DNA from: Aeromonas rivipollensis
GTDB lineage: Bacteria > Pseudomonadota > Gammaproteobacteria > Enterobacterales > Aeromonadaceae
Direction of reading: 5' to 3'
Length of the DNA stretch: 64,000 nucleotides
NCBI RefSeq assembly: GCF_037811135.1
Contig: NZ_CP149130.1
Span: 2,042,501 to 2,106,500, forward strand
The translations under genes were made by a program, and so were the position numbers. Under the pieces are notes generated by a model. The model saw nothing but the letters and a program-made list of their open reading frames with translations. It was not told the origin of the DNA and searched no databases. This document shows, in pieces, positions 7,109-16,900 of the stretch; positions within the stretch are counted from its first letter, which is position 1, and each line of letters starts with the position of its first letter.

Positions 7109-9054
7109 GGTGCCTCCTGTTCGCGCAGGGGCTGCGGGCTTTTGGCTGGACGGGATGCCAGCAACGGCTTGCGCCCCAGCAAACGCAAGGCGCCACCCGC
7201 CATCATCAAGATGCCGCCGAGCCAGATCCAGCGCACCAGCGGCTTGTGATGCAGCCGCATGGCATAGGCATCAGGCCCCATCTTCTCGCCGAGCACCACG
7301 TAGAGATCGCCAAACAGCCCCCCCTGGATGCCGGGTTCGTTCATGTTCATGGTGCGCACGCTGTAGTGGCGCCGCTCCGGGGCCAGCCTGGCCACCTCCC
7401 GGCCATCCTTGTGCACGCTGACAGTGATGCGCTCGGCCGTGTAGTTGGGGCCGAGCCGGGGCTCGCTTCCCTCGTAACGAAATTCATGGGCGCCGAGCCG
7501 ATAGGGCGTATCCGGACTGAGCACTGTGCCCCCCTCCTGGCTATGGTGGCTCACCTGCGCTATGCCGAGGGCACAGACCGCTACCCCGAGGTGGGCCAGC
7601 AGGCTTCCGAGCCGGTTGGCACTCAGATCGCGGGTATTGAATGAGACATTGAGCAGCAGGCTCGCGATGAGCCAGAGGCTCACCATATTGGCGAGGATGC
7701 CGCTCCAGCCCAGAGTTCCCTGTTCGCGATAGCCGAGGCTGAGCAGGCCGCCCCCCAGCAGGCCGAGCAGGGGCGGCAGCAGCACCCGCAGGCGGGAGGA
7801 TGCCATCAGCCCCTGCCAGCGCAGACGCGGGATCTGGGTCATTAGCGCCATCAGTACCAGTGCCAGCGGCACGAAAACAGCGTTGAAATAGGGGGCGCCC
7901 ACCGAGAGCGACCCCAGATGCAGCGACTGGAACACCATGGGGTAGAAGGTGCCGAGCAGCACGCTGGCGCAGGCCACGCAGAGCAGCAGTATGGTGGCGC
8001 CCAGCAGCCCCTCCTTTGACCAGAAGCCGAAGCGGGCGTAGGGGGTACGGGTATCGGCCCGCAGGGCAAACAGGGTGAGTGCCGTGGTCAATAACAGGCC
8101 GAGCAGCAGCAAGAGGGTGAGGCCGCGGCTGGGATCCACCGCGAAGGCGTGCACCGAGGTGAGCACCCCGGAGCGCACCACAAAGGTGCCGAGCAGGCTC
8201 AGCGAGAAGGTGAAGATGGAGAGCAGCAAGACGCCGTGGCCGTAGGCCCCACGTTTCTCGCAGACCACGAGGGCATGCAGCAGGGCTGTGCCGAGCAGCC
8301 AGGGCAGCAGGGAGGCATTTTCCACCGGATCCCAGAACCACCAGCCACCCCAGCCGAGCTCGTAATAGGCCCACCAGGAGCCCAGTACGATGCCGGCGGT
8401 GAGAAACACCCAGGAGCCGAGCGCCCAGGGGCGGCTCCAGTGGGCCAGGGCGCCATCGAGCCGGCCCGAGTGCAGCGCCGCCATGGCGAAGGCGAAGTTG
8501 ACCGCAAAGCCGACGTAACCGAGATAGAGCAGGGGAGGGTGAATGATGAGGCCGATATCCTGCAGCATGGGATTGAGATCGCGTCCCTCAAGAGGCCCCG
8601 GGAATGCGCGATCGAAGGGGCTGGAGAAGGCGAGGGTATAGAGGGCAAAGAGCCCGACGATCAGCCCCATGATGGCCAGCACCCGGGCGCGGATCAGCGG
8701 ATCGACCCGTTTCGAGCAGAGTGCGACCAGCGCCCCCCAGAGGGCCAGCGCAAAGACGAAGAACAGCATGGAGCCCTCGTGGCCGCCCCACACGGCCGCC
8801 AGCTTGAAGCCCATGGGCAGGGCACTGTTGGCGTGTTGGGCCACATAGACCAGGGTGAAGTCATCGAGCCCGAAGCAACTGGCGAGCAGCATCAGGGCAG
8901 CGCCCAGCAGTATGGCATTGCTCAGCGCCAGTGGCTTGGCGCAGCCCAGCAGGGTCGGGGAGGCGAGCCGCAGCCCCAGCCAGGGCAGGGCGCCTTGCAG
9001 CAGGGAGAGCGCCGTTGCCAGCAGCAGTGAGAGATAGCCGAGCTCCGCCAGCAC
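7105..9054 (-). CDS. nrfE: Cytochrome c-type haem lyase subunit NrfE (CcmF family)
   Basis: A polytopic inner-membrane protein of 649 residues from the GTG at 9054. The frame can be extended to a TTG at 9069, but GGAGG at 9059-9063 sits just before the GTG, so I use that start. The tryptophan-rich haem-handling motif WGGWWFWDPVENASLLPWL is present, and there are about 15 hydrophobic segments, as in CcmF/NrfE. With NrfF/G it ligates haem to the lysine-coordinated CxxCK site of NrfA. A stem-loop at 9147-9176 and a decayed nrfD fragment separate it from nrfD, so expression may be partly uncoupled from nrfABCD. A general CcmF is the alternative, but the operon position argues for NrfE. Confidence 0.9.
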   Translation of the reverse strand: MLAELGYLSLLLATALSLLQGALPWLGLRLASPTLLGCAKPLALSNAILLGAALMLLASCFGLDDFTLVYVAQHANSALPMGFKLAAVWGGHEGSMLFFVFALALWGALVALCSKRVDPLIRARVLAIMGLIVGLFALYTLAFSSPFDRAFPGPLEGRDLNPMLQDIGLIIHPPLLYLGYVGFAVNFAFAMAALHSGRLDGALAHWSRPWALGSWVFLTAGIVLGSWWAYYELGWGGWWFWDPVENASLLPWLLGTALLHALVVCEKRGAYGHGVLLLSIFTFSLSLLGTFVVRSGVLTSVHAFAVDPSRGLTLLLLLGLLLTTALTLFALRADTRTPYARFGFWSKEGLLGATILLLCVACASVLLGTFYPMVFQSLHLGSLSVGAPYFNAVFVPLALVLMALMTQIPRLRWQGLMASSRLRVLLPPLLGLLGGGLLSLGYREQGTLGWSGILANMVSLWLIASLLLNVSFNTRDLSANRLGSLLAHLGVAVCALGIAQVSHHSQEGGTVLSPDTPYRLGAHEFRYEGSEPRLGPNYTAERITVSVHKDGREVARLAPERRHYSVRTMNMNEPGIQGGLFGDLYVVLGEKMGPDAYAMRLHHKPLVRWIWLGGILMMAGGALRLLGRKPLLASRPAKSPQPLREQEAP

Positions 9055-9146
9055 ACAACCTCCAGTCAATCATTCGTCTATGTTATGCCGCAGCGTCTGC
9101 ACAGTACCGGCGCTGGGGGATAACATCCACCGACTCGACAACAACA

Positions 9147-9176
9147 AGCGCCAGCCCCCCGAGGGCGGCTGGCGCT
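9147..9176. terminator. Stem-loop between nrfD and nrfE (attenuator or weak terminator)
   Basis: Ten-base arms AGCGCCAGCC (9147-9156) and GGCTGGCGCT (9167-9176) with a 10-base loop. There is no run of T on either side, so it may lower rather than stop transcription from nrfD into the haem-lyase genes, or it may protect the upstream mRNA. Confidence 0.5.
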
Positions 9177-9189
9177 GATGATCATACCT

Positions 9190-9300
9190 TTAAACAACCG
9201 TCATCTGACCGGCATACGAGGATGATGCAGCATCAGACAGCAGCATATCCATCAGGGTCATGCTGCAAGCCGAGGTCGTATGGTCGCTTTTGCTACAAAT
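9190..9300 (-). pseudogene. Decayed copy of the 3' end of nrfD
   Basis: This stretch resembles the last hundred bases of the intact nrfD just upstream (9314 onward). ACCGTCAT-TGACCGGCATA is shared with one difference, and a CAGGGTCA-GCTGCA block follows at a matching distance with small indels between. On the minus strand it still ends YAGQMTVV followed by TAA (9192-9190), the same C-terminus as NrfD. It has no start and is frameshifted upstream, so it is a remnant and not a gene. The right-hand limit is approximate. Confidence 0.7.
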
Positions 9301-9313
9301 CATGCATTTCCCC

Positions 9314-10267
9314 TTATACCACCGTCATTTGACCGGCATAGAGCACGAAGTAACGCAGCAGCAGTATCCCCACCAGGGTCAGGCTGCACACCAGCACCAG
9401 GTGGCCGTTTCGCTCCCGCAGCGCGGCCGGAGCCAGCAGGGAGAGCAACTGGGGCAGCAGCATACCGATGCCCACCACCCCGACCCAGAATACCTGGGCC
9501 CAGAAGCCGCTGCCGATGGCGGCCCACATGGCTACCTCCTTCTGGCCGCCACCAAAATAGAGACCGGTAAAGAAGCAGACCAGCAGCAGCACCTCCACCG
9601 CCAGCACCGGCCGCTCGAAGCGATGCACAAAGCTCACGCCCGGGCTGTGGTGGTGCTCCTTGAACAGGGTCACCGCCAGCAAGATGGTGGAGGCTATCCC
9701 TGAGCTGATGCCGGAGACCAGGAAGAGCACAGGCAGCACAGGGTTGTTCAAGAGCGGATAGGTCTTGAGCGCCGACAGCAGAAAGCCAGTGTAGGCCCCC
9801 AGCAGCACGGCGAGCAGCAGCAACAGCGGCGCCAGCAGCCGCTCGAAGCGTGCCAGCAGGGCGATCAGCCCATCCACAAAGGCGAACTTCTCTTTCAGGA
9901 ACCGGCTGCGAAGGGTCTCGATCTCGGTGCGAAATACCACCGCCAGCCAGGCAAACAGCACCGCCATATAGAGCTGGAACAGCATGACTCCCATCGACAT
10001 CACTGAGTCGAACTGGTAGTGGAACATCAGCTTCCAGAAGGTCCAGGGGCGGGCCAGGTGGAAGATAAGGATCAGTAACCCCAGAACCACGCTCACCGGC
10101 GCCAGAATGGCGGTCGCCTTGATGATGCCGCTCTCGCTGCCGGCCCCCTTGCGGCGCAGCAGCACCGAGAGGCTGGTGGCCCCGGCGGAGATGCCGAGCA
10201 GAAAGAGATAGATAGCGATGGGCCAGTCCCAAACGAGGGAAGGGAAGTGAAATGCGTCATGCCACAT
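9314..10267 (-). CDS. nrfD: Nitrite reductase membrane subunit NrfD
   Basis: An integral membrane quinol-oxidising subunit of 317 residues with about eight to nine transmembrane helices, beginning MWHDAFHFPSLVWDWPIAIYL. It belongs to the NrfD/PsrC family, which passes electrons from menaquinol to the NrfC iron-sulfur protein and on to NrfB and NrfA. Conserved segments include GISAGATSLSVLL and FHLARPWTFWKLMF. The start follows GGGAGGAA with an 8-base gap. The gene is intact, but decayed copies of its 5' end lie upstream (10294-10450) and of its 3' end downstream (9190-9300). Confidence 0.93.
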   Translation of the reverse strand: MWHDAFHFPSLVWDWPIAIYLFLLGISAGATSLSVLLRRKGAGSESGIIKATAILAPVSVVLGLLILIFHLARPWTFWKLMFHYQFDSVMSMGVMLFQLYMAVLFAWLAVVFRTEIETLRSRFLKEKFAFVDGLIALLARFERLLAPLLLLLAVLLGAYTGFLLSALKTYPLLNNPVLPVLFLVSGISSGIASTILLAVTLFKEHHHSPGVSFVHRFERPVLAVEVLLLVCFFTGLYFGGGQKEVAMWAAIGSGFWAQVFWVGVVGIGMLLPQLLSLLAPAALRERNGHLVLVCSLTLVGILLLRYFVLYAGQMTVV

Positions 10268-10450
10268 GATCCATTCCTCCCTCTGTTACTGCGGTAGATG
10301 GCGATGGGGCAAATCCCCAGACAAGGGAAGGGAAGTGAAATGCGTCATACCACATGGTCATTCCCTCCATGGGTTATTGCCGTGGTAGATGGCGATGGGG
10401 CAAATCCCCAGACAAGAGAAGGGAAGTGAAATGCCGCTTGCATGGTCATG
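10208..10450. repeat. Three tandem copies of the nrfD 5' end, two decayed
   Basis: The first 60 or so bases of nrfD (copy A, from about 10208 within the gene to its leader at 10291) are repeated in direct orientation at 10294-10384 (copy B) and 10385-10450 (copy C), with spacings of 86 and 91 bases. B and C share TAGATGGCGATGGGGCAAAT and differ only slightly from each other. They carry an extra base relative to A, which breaks the frame after the first dozen codons (B still starts MWYDAFHFPSLVW). They fill almost all of the nrfC-nrfD gap. Confidence 0.85.
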
Positions 10451-11126
10451 ACGTTATCTCCCCTTTGGGCACGCGGTACATCTTGGGCGAGGTGCCGAGC
10501 GCCTGCTTGTAGCGATAGGTGGTCTCCTTCACCAGCCGTTTGGCGATGGGGCTGTCCGGGTCATCCAGATTGCCGAACACCAGCGCCCTGGTGGGGCAGG
10601 AGGCCACGCAGGCCGGCTCCTTGCCCGCCGCCAGGTTGGTCTTGCGGCAAAAGTCGCACTTGTCGGCAACCTTGGTCACAGGGTTGATAAAGCGCACCTG
10701 ATAGGGGCAGGCGGCCAGACAGTACATGCAGCCGACGCAGAGATCCGGGTTGACGTCGACGATGCCATCCTCCTTGCGGATATGGGAGGCACCGGTCGGG
10801 CAGACGTGCACGCAGGGTGCGTTGTCACAGTGCTGGCAGGACTTGCGAAAGAAGTGGTACTCGGCATCGGGGAAGGTGCCGATGGGGCCGGAGCGGATGA
10901 TCTCGAGGCGCGAGACCCCCTCTGGCACCTGATTCACCTCCCGGCAGGCATCCATGCAGGCGGTACAGCCGATGCAGGCCGTCTCGTCGTGGATCATGCC
11001 ATAGCGCACCCCGTCTATGGTCTGGCTGTGGGCGAGGGTAGTGGCAAGGGAGCGGGTCGGCCCCGTCATCATGATGAGGGCCCCCGCGCTCATCCCCGCC
11101 ATGAAGTGACGACGAGAGCAGCTCAT
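10446..11126 (-). CDS. nrfC: Periplasmic iron-sulfur protein NrfC
   Basis: Ferredoxin-like electron carrier between the membrane quinol oxidase NrfD and the pentahaem NrfB. The 226-residue product begins MSCSRRHFMAG, a twin-arginine signal with hydrophobic core SAGALIMM, so it is exported folded. Four [4Fe-4S] cysteine clusters can be read: CIGCTACMDAC, CQHCDNAPCVHVC, CVGCMYCLAAC and the CDFC...CVASC pair. I place the start at 11126 rather than at the frame opening (11192), because GGAGGCACA precedes this ATG and it overlaps the nrfB stop by four bases (ATGA), as expected for coupled operon genes. Confidence 0.94.
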   Translation of the reverse strand: MSCSRRHFMAGMSAGALIMMTGPTRSLATTLAHSQTIDGVRYGMIHDETACIGCTACMDACREVNQVPEGVSRLEIIRSGPIGTFPDAEYHFFRKSCQHCDNAPCVHVCPTGASHIRKEDGIVDVNPDLCVGCMYCLAACPYQVRFINPVTKVADKCDFCRKTNLAAGKEPACVASCPTRALVFGNLDDPDSPIAKRLVKETTYRYKQALGTSPKMYRVPKGEITS

Positions 11127-11740
11127 TGTGCCTCCTTGCCCGCATTGACCTGCAGGCCGGCCGCCTTGGCTTGATGCTGCTTGCTGTGGCAATCGACGCA
11201 GAGCTTGATGCGGGATTTTTCGGCTATCCCCACCATGGGCTCCTTGGCCGGGTGCAGCGCGTGACAGCTGGTGCAGCTGAGCTTGGTGGCGTGCACGTCG
11301 TGGGCCCAGAGCGCCTCGCGCAGGGGTTTGGGCTCGTGGCAGCTCATGCAGACCCCGTTCTGCTCGGTGATGGGGTAAGTCCCGGTGCTCTGCTCCTCTG
11401 CCAGGGCGCTTTGCTTCTCATTGAAGCTGTCGCTAAAGCGCATCACGTCCTTGACCCCTTCCCTGTGCTGGGGGGAGGGCTGGCCGTGGCAGTTGGTGCA
11501 GGTGACAGGTGCCAGGTTGTTGGGATTGGTCGCCTGACCATGCTTGCCGTGCATCCCCTCGGTCTGCTCCTTGTGGCAGTCGGTGCAGGCCTTGTCGGGG
11601 CTGCGCAAGAACGCCACCTCATGTTTCGCGGGCAGGGCTGCGGGGGCGCTCGTCGCATCGGCGGCCTGGCCCTGCAGGCTGGTCAGCAGCATGGCTGCCA
11701 TCAGCATCAGTCGTAAGAAATCCATCGTTAAATCACCCAT
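11123..11740 (-). CDS. nrfB: Pentahaem cytochrome c NrfB
   Basis: Periplasmic electron donor to the NrfA nitrite reductase. From the chosen start it is 205 residues with a signal peptide cleaved after about QGQA (residue 26). Five CxxCH haem sites lie at 52-56, 81-85, 131-135, 156-160 and 181-185, matching the five-haem NrfB of E. coli. The start at 11740 follows GGAGG with a 6-base gap; ATG 11725 is an in-frame alternative that would leave a shorter n-region. The stop overlaps the nrfC start. It lies 51 bases after nrfA, so the two are co-transcribed. Confidence 0.93.
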   Translation of the reverse strand: MGDLTMDFLRLMLMAAMLLTSLQGQAADATSAPAALPAKHEVAFLRSPDKACTDCHKEQTEGMHGKHGQATNPNNLAPVTCTNCHGQPSPQHREGVKDVMRFSDSFNEKQSALAEEQSTGTYPITEQNGVCMSCHEPKPLREALWAHDVHATKLSCTSCHALHPAKEPMVGIAEKSRIKLCVDCHSKQHQAKAAGLQVNAGKEAQ

Positions 11741-11791
11741 AGGAAGCCTCCATCCGATTGCGGGCCCGACTCGGCGGGCCCGCAAATCTCG

Positions 11792-13234
11792 TTACTGTGC
11801 GAGCCGTCCGGCCGCTTTGGCCTCGGCATCCCAGGCGGGGACAGTGGTCTTGAGGAACTGGGCCTTGTCGCTGTTCATCTGCTTCATGTCCATGCCAAGA
11901 GCGGCCTGGGCCTTCTCTTTGCTGGAGATGTCAGGAATGGCGATCTCGTGGCTGATCCCCTTGGCGGCCAGCAGGCGTGCCAGCTTGGTGCGGGCGTCTG
12001 CTGCCTTGTCCAGGGCGGTTCCCAGCATGCGCAGCGCAACTTCAGGGGCGTGCATCTGCACCCCGTGGGAGGCGATGGAGAAGTCCCAGCGCCATTGGGC
12101 GTGACGGATGTCCTGCAGAATGTCCTTCATCTCGGCCTCGGTGGCGCCGGCATCCCAGGCGGCCTTGGCCTCGAAGTGGGCGTGCACCAGTTGCTTCTCG
12201 ACTTTGAGCTTGATTTCGGTGACGGCGTCCTTGCGCTGCTTGACCACCCCTTGCAGCATCTCTTTGCTCTGGGTGTGGCAGTTGCGGCAGGTCTGATCGA
12301 AGCGATCGAAGGGGTTGCCTACCTTGTGATCGGTGTAGACCTTGCCCTGTTCGTTTTGCACCTTGGGCATGTGGCAGTCGACGCAGGCGACGTTGTTCTG
12401 GCCGTGAATGCCGGCGCGCCAGGTCTCGTACTCGGGGTGCTGGGCTTTGAGCATGGGGGTCTTGGAGAGGGCGTGGGTCCAGTCGGCGAAACCGATCTCG
12501 TCGTAGTAGTCTTCCATCTGCTCGACGGTGGTGCCCTTGTCCCAGGGGAATTTCACCGCCTTGGTGGGGCCGCTGAAGTAGTACTCCACGTGGCACTGGC
12601 CGCACACCTGGGACTGCTGATCAAAGCGCCCCTGCTCCTTGAACGGCTTGCCGATGGCGGTCATGGCCCGGTCGGCATAGGGACGGGAGAGGTGCAGGGC
12701 GGGTTTCCCCTCCTTGAACTCCTTGGAGGCGGTGTCGTGGCAGTCGGCGCAGCCGATGGTGTTGACGATCTCGGGCCCGCCTTTTGCCCACATCCCCTTG
12801 AAGTAGCCATCTTCACCTTTTTCATCGATGACGCGGGCCACGTCCGGGCCTTTGCAGCTCCAGCAGGCCATGGGCAGGGGGCCATCCTCGGCGGTCTTGG
12901 GGGCGCCGGTGCGCAGAGTCTCCCGCACGTCCGTCAGGGCATAGAAGTGGCCGCGGGGCTTGTTGTAATCCTTGGAGAAGGGGTAGCCGGCCCAGAGCAC
13001 CACCATCTGCGGATCGTCCGCCAGGGCGTCGGTGCGCTCCCGGCTCTCGCTGGTGTTTTTCCAACTGCTGAACTGATCGGCGTGATCCTTGGCGAACAGT
13101 TCGCTGCGCGCCTCTATCTTGCCCTCGGGGGCGGCCTCCTTTGCCTGTGCCAGCATGCTGGTGCCCAGCAGGGCAGTCAGCAGCAGTGCGGCCAGACCCG
13201 GCCGAAATGGCTTGTTATGTGAACCCACGGTCAT
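11792..13234 (-). CDS. nrfA: Cytochrome c nitrite reductase catalytic subunit NrfA
   Basis: Periplasmic enzyme that reduces nitrite to ammonium with six electrons. The 480-residue length matches the family. A signal peptide ([18 protein letters not shown]) is followed by the diagnostic catalytic haem site CWSCK at 124-128, whose lysine replaces the usual distal histidine, and four CxxCH sites at 162-166, 211-215, 284-288 and 316-320. The start at ATG 13234 has GGGAG upstream and gives a normal signal peptide; the longer frame to 13315 adds 27 residues with no export logic. It is the first gene of the leftward nrf operon, with an FNR-like site about 190 bases upstream. The dedicated lysine-haem lyase genes are at the operon end. 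Confidence 0.96.
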   Translation of the reverse strand: MTVGSHNKPFRPGLAALLLTALLGTSMLAQAKEAAPEGKIEARSELFAKDHADQFSSWKNTSESRERTDALADDPQMVVLWAGYPFSKDYNKPRGHFYALTDVRETLRTGAPKTAEDGPLPMACWSCKGPDVARVIDEKGEDGYFKGMWAKGGPEIVNTIGCADCHDTASKEFKEGKPALHLSRPYADRAMTAIGKPFKEQGRFDQQSQVCGQCHVEYYFSGPTKAVKFPWDKGTTVEQMEDYYDEIGFADWTHALSKTPMLKAQHPEYETWRAGIHGQNNVACVDCHMPKVQNEQGKVYTDHKVGNPFDRFDQTCRNCHTQSKEMLQGVVKQRKDAVTEIKLKVEKQLVHAHFEAKAAWDAGATEAEMKDILQDIRHAQWRWDFSIASHGVQMHAPEVALRMLGTALDKAADARTKLARLLAAKGISHEIAIPDISSKEKAQAALGMDMKQMNSDKAQFLKTTVPAWDAEAKAAGRLAQ

Positions 13235-13422
13235 CACTCCCAGATAAAATGTCCATGCCGAGCCTGACCGTTCCATCTTGGTGCGTGGACATCTGTGCCC
13301 ATGGTCGATGGGCATGGCAGGCCGATTAATTGTTATGACTGCATAGAAAATGATTTTTATGCATTTGCTCGTGGAGATAATACCAAATGGGTAAAATGGA
13401 TAATCATTTATCCCTGTGGGAG

Positions 13423-13436
13423 TTGCGCTAGATCAA
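13423..13436. promoter_or_regulatory. FNR-like site upstream of nrfA
   Basis: TTGCGCTAGATCAA matches the FNR consensus TTGAT-N4-ATCAA at 8 of 10 fixed positions. It is centred about 195 bases before the nrfA ATG. Oxygen control of nrf by FNR is well known in enterobacteria, so the match is plausible, though no clear -10 box sits at the expected distance. Confidence 0.45.
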
Positions 13437-13667
13437 TTGGCATGGGGGGCTAATGCAAAAAGTGAGATCCAGGTTGAATTATTGAGCCCAATCGGGTGGT
13501 TACCCTCATCACCTCCCCATGATGATGCGCTGAAGCTGGGCGGCGTTTCGGGGAAGCAGGGGAGTGCCAAAAGGTGGAAGAGCAGGGGAATGGCTTCTGC
13601 GACCTGGGGTGCTGTCAAGTATGGGTGAATATTTATTCTTAATTTCTGCTGGGGACGGGGGCCTTGC

Positions 13668-13713
13668 CTTCCCCTGGTGAAATAGTGGGGAAGCCTGGCC
13701 GGATGCGGCCAGG
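13668..13713 (+). ncRNA. Two consecutive hairpins in the adhesin leader
   Basis: Stem 1 pairs CTTCCCC (13668-13674) with GGGGAAG (13687-13693) around a 12-base loop. Stem 2 pairs CCTGGCC (13694-13700) with GGCCAGG (13707-13713) around GGATGC. The stems abut and would stack, about 260 bases before the adhesin start. No run of T follows, so this is not a simple terminator. It does not match the c-di-GMP-I riboswitch core I would recognise. A structured regulatory leader is possible; the strand is assumed. Confidence 0.35.
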
Positions 13714-13973
13714 TCAGAAGTTGTCGTATGGATGGGTACCAAGAGAGCCATGTTTTTCATCTGAGGCGCGAAAAAGGGTATCTATCCTGAGATATCCCGT
13801 GAATGGCAGCACTTTATTGAATTTAATCGTAAGGTTTGCGGCATTTACTTTCGATATTTTCGAAAATGGCGAAGGGATCTGTGCCCGTGGAGGCGGTAAA
13901 ATGGCCGCCTGTCACGGTGACGTCCTATACCCTTGTGGGTCTGGGCTGTCTGTGTTTACCCGTTGGAGGATGT

Positions 13974-16900
13974 ATGGCTGAGCTGCGAATAGAGAAACCG
14001 ACTCTTGTTACCCAGGTGGAGGGCACAGTGCTTGTGATGGATGCCGATGGCTCCTTGCACCGCGCCACTCTGGGGATGCAGCTGCTGCCGGGAATGCGCC
14101 TGCTCACCGAAGGGGACGGGCGCTTCGAGCTGGCCGATCCCGCGAAGACCCCGGACGCCGACCAGCCCGAGCTGGCGCAGACAGAACCGAACCTGGCCAT
14201 GGATCCCGAGCTGGCCAGCCTGCAGGAGGCCATCCGTCAGGGGGCCGACCCGACCGAGCTGTTCGAGGAGACCGCGGCCGGTAACGCGGCAGCCGCCACG
14301 GGTGGCGGTGTGGTCGGCTCCAGCGCCGGCGGCTTCGTGGTGGTGGATCTCAACAGCGAATATACCCTGGCGGAGTCGGGCTTTGACACCGATCATCAGG
14401 GCGCCCAGCCAGGGGACGAGCTGCTCTATTCGGAAGATCAGGATCTCCTGGCGGCCATCACCATCACCGAGCCCCAGACCGACGACAACATCATCAACGC
14501 CGACGAGGCGACCGGCGTCATCATTCGCGGTTTTGTCGAGGATGTGGAGGTCGGCCAGACCGTCACCGTTACCCTGATAGACCAGGACGGCAATCGCCTG
14601 ACCACAACCACTGTGGTGCTGCCCGGCTTCGTCTGGGAGGCGAACTTCGGCGACGTCACCGGCAAGCTGGTGGACGGCCCCCTGACCATACAGGCGGATA
14701 CCCAGGATGCGGCCGGCAACCGGGCCAGCGACACCGGTCAGACCCTGCTCGACACCATCACCACCATCACCCTGGATCTGACCGACGAGAGCGACACAGG
14801 TGCCAGCCAGGTGGACGATCTGACCCGCGACACCACGCCGCTCCTGCAAGGCAAGGGAGAGCCCGGTGCCACCGTCACCCTGAGCCTCGGCGGGGAGGTT
14901 CTGACCGTGCTCACCGTGGATGGCAACGGCAACTGGCAATACCAGATCCCCACTACCCTGGCCGATGGCGCCTATGATTTTCGCGTCGATTCCGTGGACA
15001 TCGCCGGCAACAGAGCCAGCGACACCCTGACCGTCACCGTCGACACCCGTGCCGCCATCGACATCGACGATCTCGACACCCAGAGCCTGCTGGGCCAGGG
15101 CAATGTCACCCTGAGCGGCAGCACCACCGAGGTGGAGGCGGGCCAGCGCGTTACCATCACCCTCATCGGCCAGAACGGCCAGACCCTCTACAGCGGCTCC
15201 GCCCTGGTGGGGAGCGATGGTCGCTGGCAGCTCAATGGCCTGGATCTCTCCGGCATTCAAGGCCCCTTCGAGGTGCGCGCCGAGGTGACGGATCTGGCCG
15301 GGAACCGGGTGATCGATGGCGCCCCCCTCATCGGCCAGAGCGATACCCTGACCCTGTCCGAGGCGGATCTGGCCAAGGGCCCGGTGAGCGCCACCGGCTC
15401 CCTGCACACGGGGGCGGGCCTGGATGGCAACCTGCAGGTGGGCTTCGGCGCCGATCAGAGCGCCCTCGAGCAGCTCGGCCTCACCAGCCAGGGCGCTGCC
15501 CTCAGCTACCAGATAAACGGCCAGACCCTGACCGCGAGCGCGGGGGGGGTCACCGTCTTCACCCTGACCCTGACCAATGACGGCAGCTATCGCATCCTCT
15601 GGCAACAGAGTCTGGATCACGGCCAGGACAGCCAGAGCCTGCCTTTCTCCCTCGAATACCGCGACAGCGACGGGGATCTGGTGAGTGCCAATCTCACCGT
15701 CAAGCTGGTGGACAGTACGCCGCCGGACTTCACCATAGCCCCCATCTCGCTCACGGAGGATGGCTTCACCCAGCAGGGCGCCGTGGTGGGTCAGAGCGAG
15801 TTCGTGGTCGGCCACCAGGCCGATCCCCTGCTGGCAGACTCCCTTGCCTTTGCCGATCAGGCCGCGACGCTCACCCGCCTGAGCGGCAGCGGGCTCAGCA
15901 GTGACGGCCATGTGCTCAGCTTCGAGTTCAGCGGCGATCGCCTGCTGACCGGCTATTACCAGGATGCCAACGGCAACCGGATCGAGGTGCTGAAAGCCGA
16001 ACTCGACGCCAGCCAGTCGGGCAGCGACGTCAAGGGCAAGGTCACCGTCTCCCTCAATGGCCCCCTGGATCACCAGGGCAGCGACAAGCTCTCTCTGGGG
16101 CTCTCCATCTCTGCCAAGGAGATAGACGGTGACGAGACCCGCGCCGATCTCCAGGTCGCCATCAATGACGGCATGGATCCCAGCCTTGGCATCGACACTG
16201 GCATCAGCCTGCAGGAAGGGGCCGCCGGTCAGACCCTGGATGGCCAGCTGCCGGTCAATGTGGGCAGTGACCGCCTGGTGTCCCTGAACTTCGAGGCAAG
16301 CCAGCCCGCCCTGGATGGTCTCACCAGTGGCGGCAAGCCGACCAGCTATCAGGTCAATGGCAATCAGATCACCCTGCTGGATGCGGGCGGCAAGACGGTG
16401 CTGACCGTGACCCTGGACCTGGACGGCAAGTACCATGTGAAGCTCGATGGTGTGCTGGATCAACCTGTCAACAACAACAGCGTCAACCTGGGGCTGCAGG
16501 TGCAGGGCACCGACTTTGACGGCGACCAGAGCAACCTCGGTACCCTCAACATCCAGATCACCGACGGCGTCTTGCCCCAGGTCGACCCCGTCACCCTGAC
16601 CCTGGTGGAGGACAGCGACTGGAGCGCGGCCCAGACCCTGTCCGGTGATCTGAACATCACCGCCGGCAGCGATCCCCTTGCCAGCATCAGCTTCGATGCC
16701 AGCCAGCCGGGCCTGCATGGGCTCACCAGCGGTGGGCAGCCGGTCGTCATCAGCATCAGCGGCAACAGCATCAGCGGCGCCGTCAACGGCCAGAACGTCT
16801 TCACCTTGACGCTGGATCAGCAGGGTCACTACGTCTTCACCCTGAACCAGCCGCTGGATCAAGGCAGTGTGGATAGCTTGATCAAGGCGGGCTTTACTCT

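Larger units (their letters stand above)
13235..13973. other. Divergent regulatory interval between nrfA and the giant adhesin gene
   Basis: This 739-base stretch has no convincing gene. The left third is AT-rich and holds the presumed nrfA control region: an FNR-like site at 13423-13436 and a NarL/NarP-type heptamer, TACCCAT on the minus strand, at 13387-13393. The right third contains two adjacent hairpins (13668-13713) in the probable 5' leader of the adhesin mRNA. A frame open from 13836 runs into the adhesin gene, but its first 46 codons have no ribosome-binding site and look untranslated. Confidence 0.6.

Noticed and set aside
9182..9320. Insertion sequence or attachment site near nrfD
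   Set aside because: The repeated words are explained by partial copies of nrfD; no terminal inverted repeats, target duplication or transposase are present.
10446..10450. Third 5' copy of nrfD read as a separate small gene
   Set aside because: The copy is frameshifted and overlaps the end of nrfC; it has no sensible product.
13621..13740. Cyclic di-GMP riboswitch (GEMM) in the adhesin leader
   Set aside because: The two stems are present but the conserved GEMM core sequences and tetraloop-receptor pair are not.
13836..13973. N-terminal extension of the adhesin (46 codons)
   Set aside because: No ribosome-binding site at 13836, sequence unlike a retention module, whereas ATG 13974 follows GGAGG and starts exactly at the expected module.
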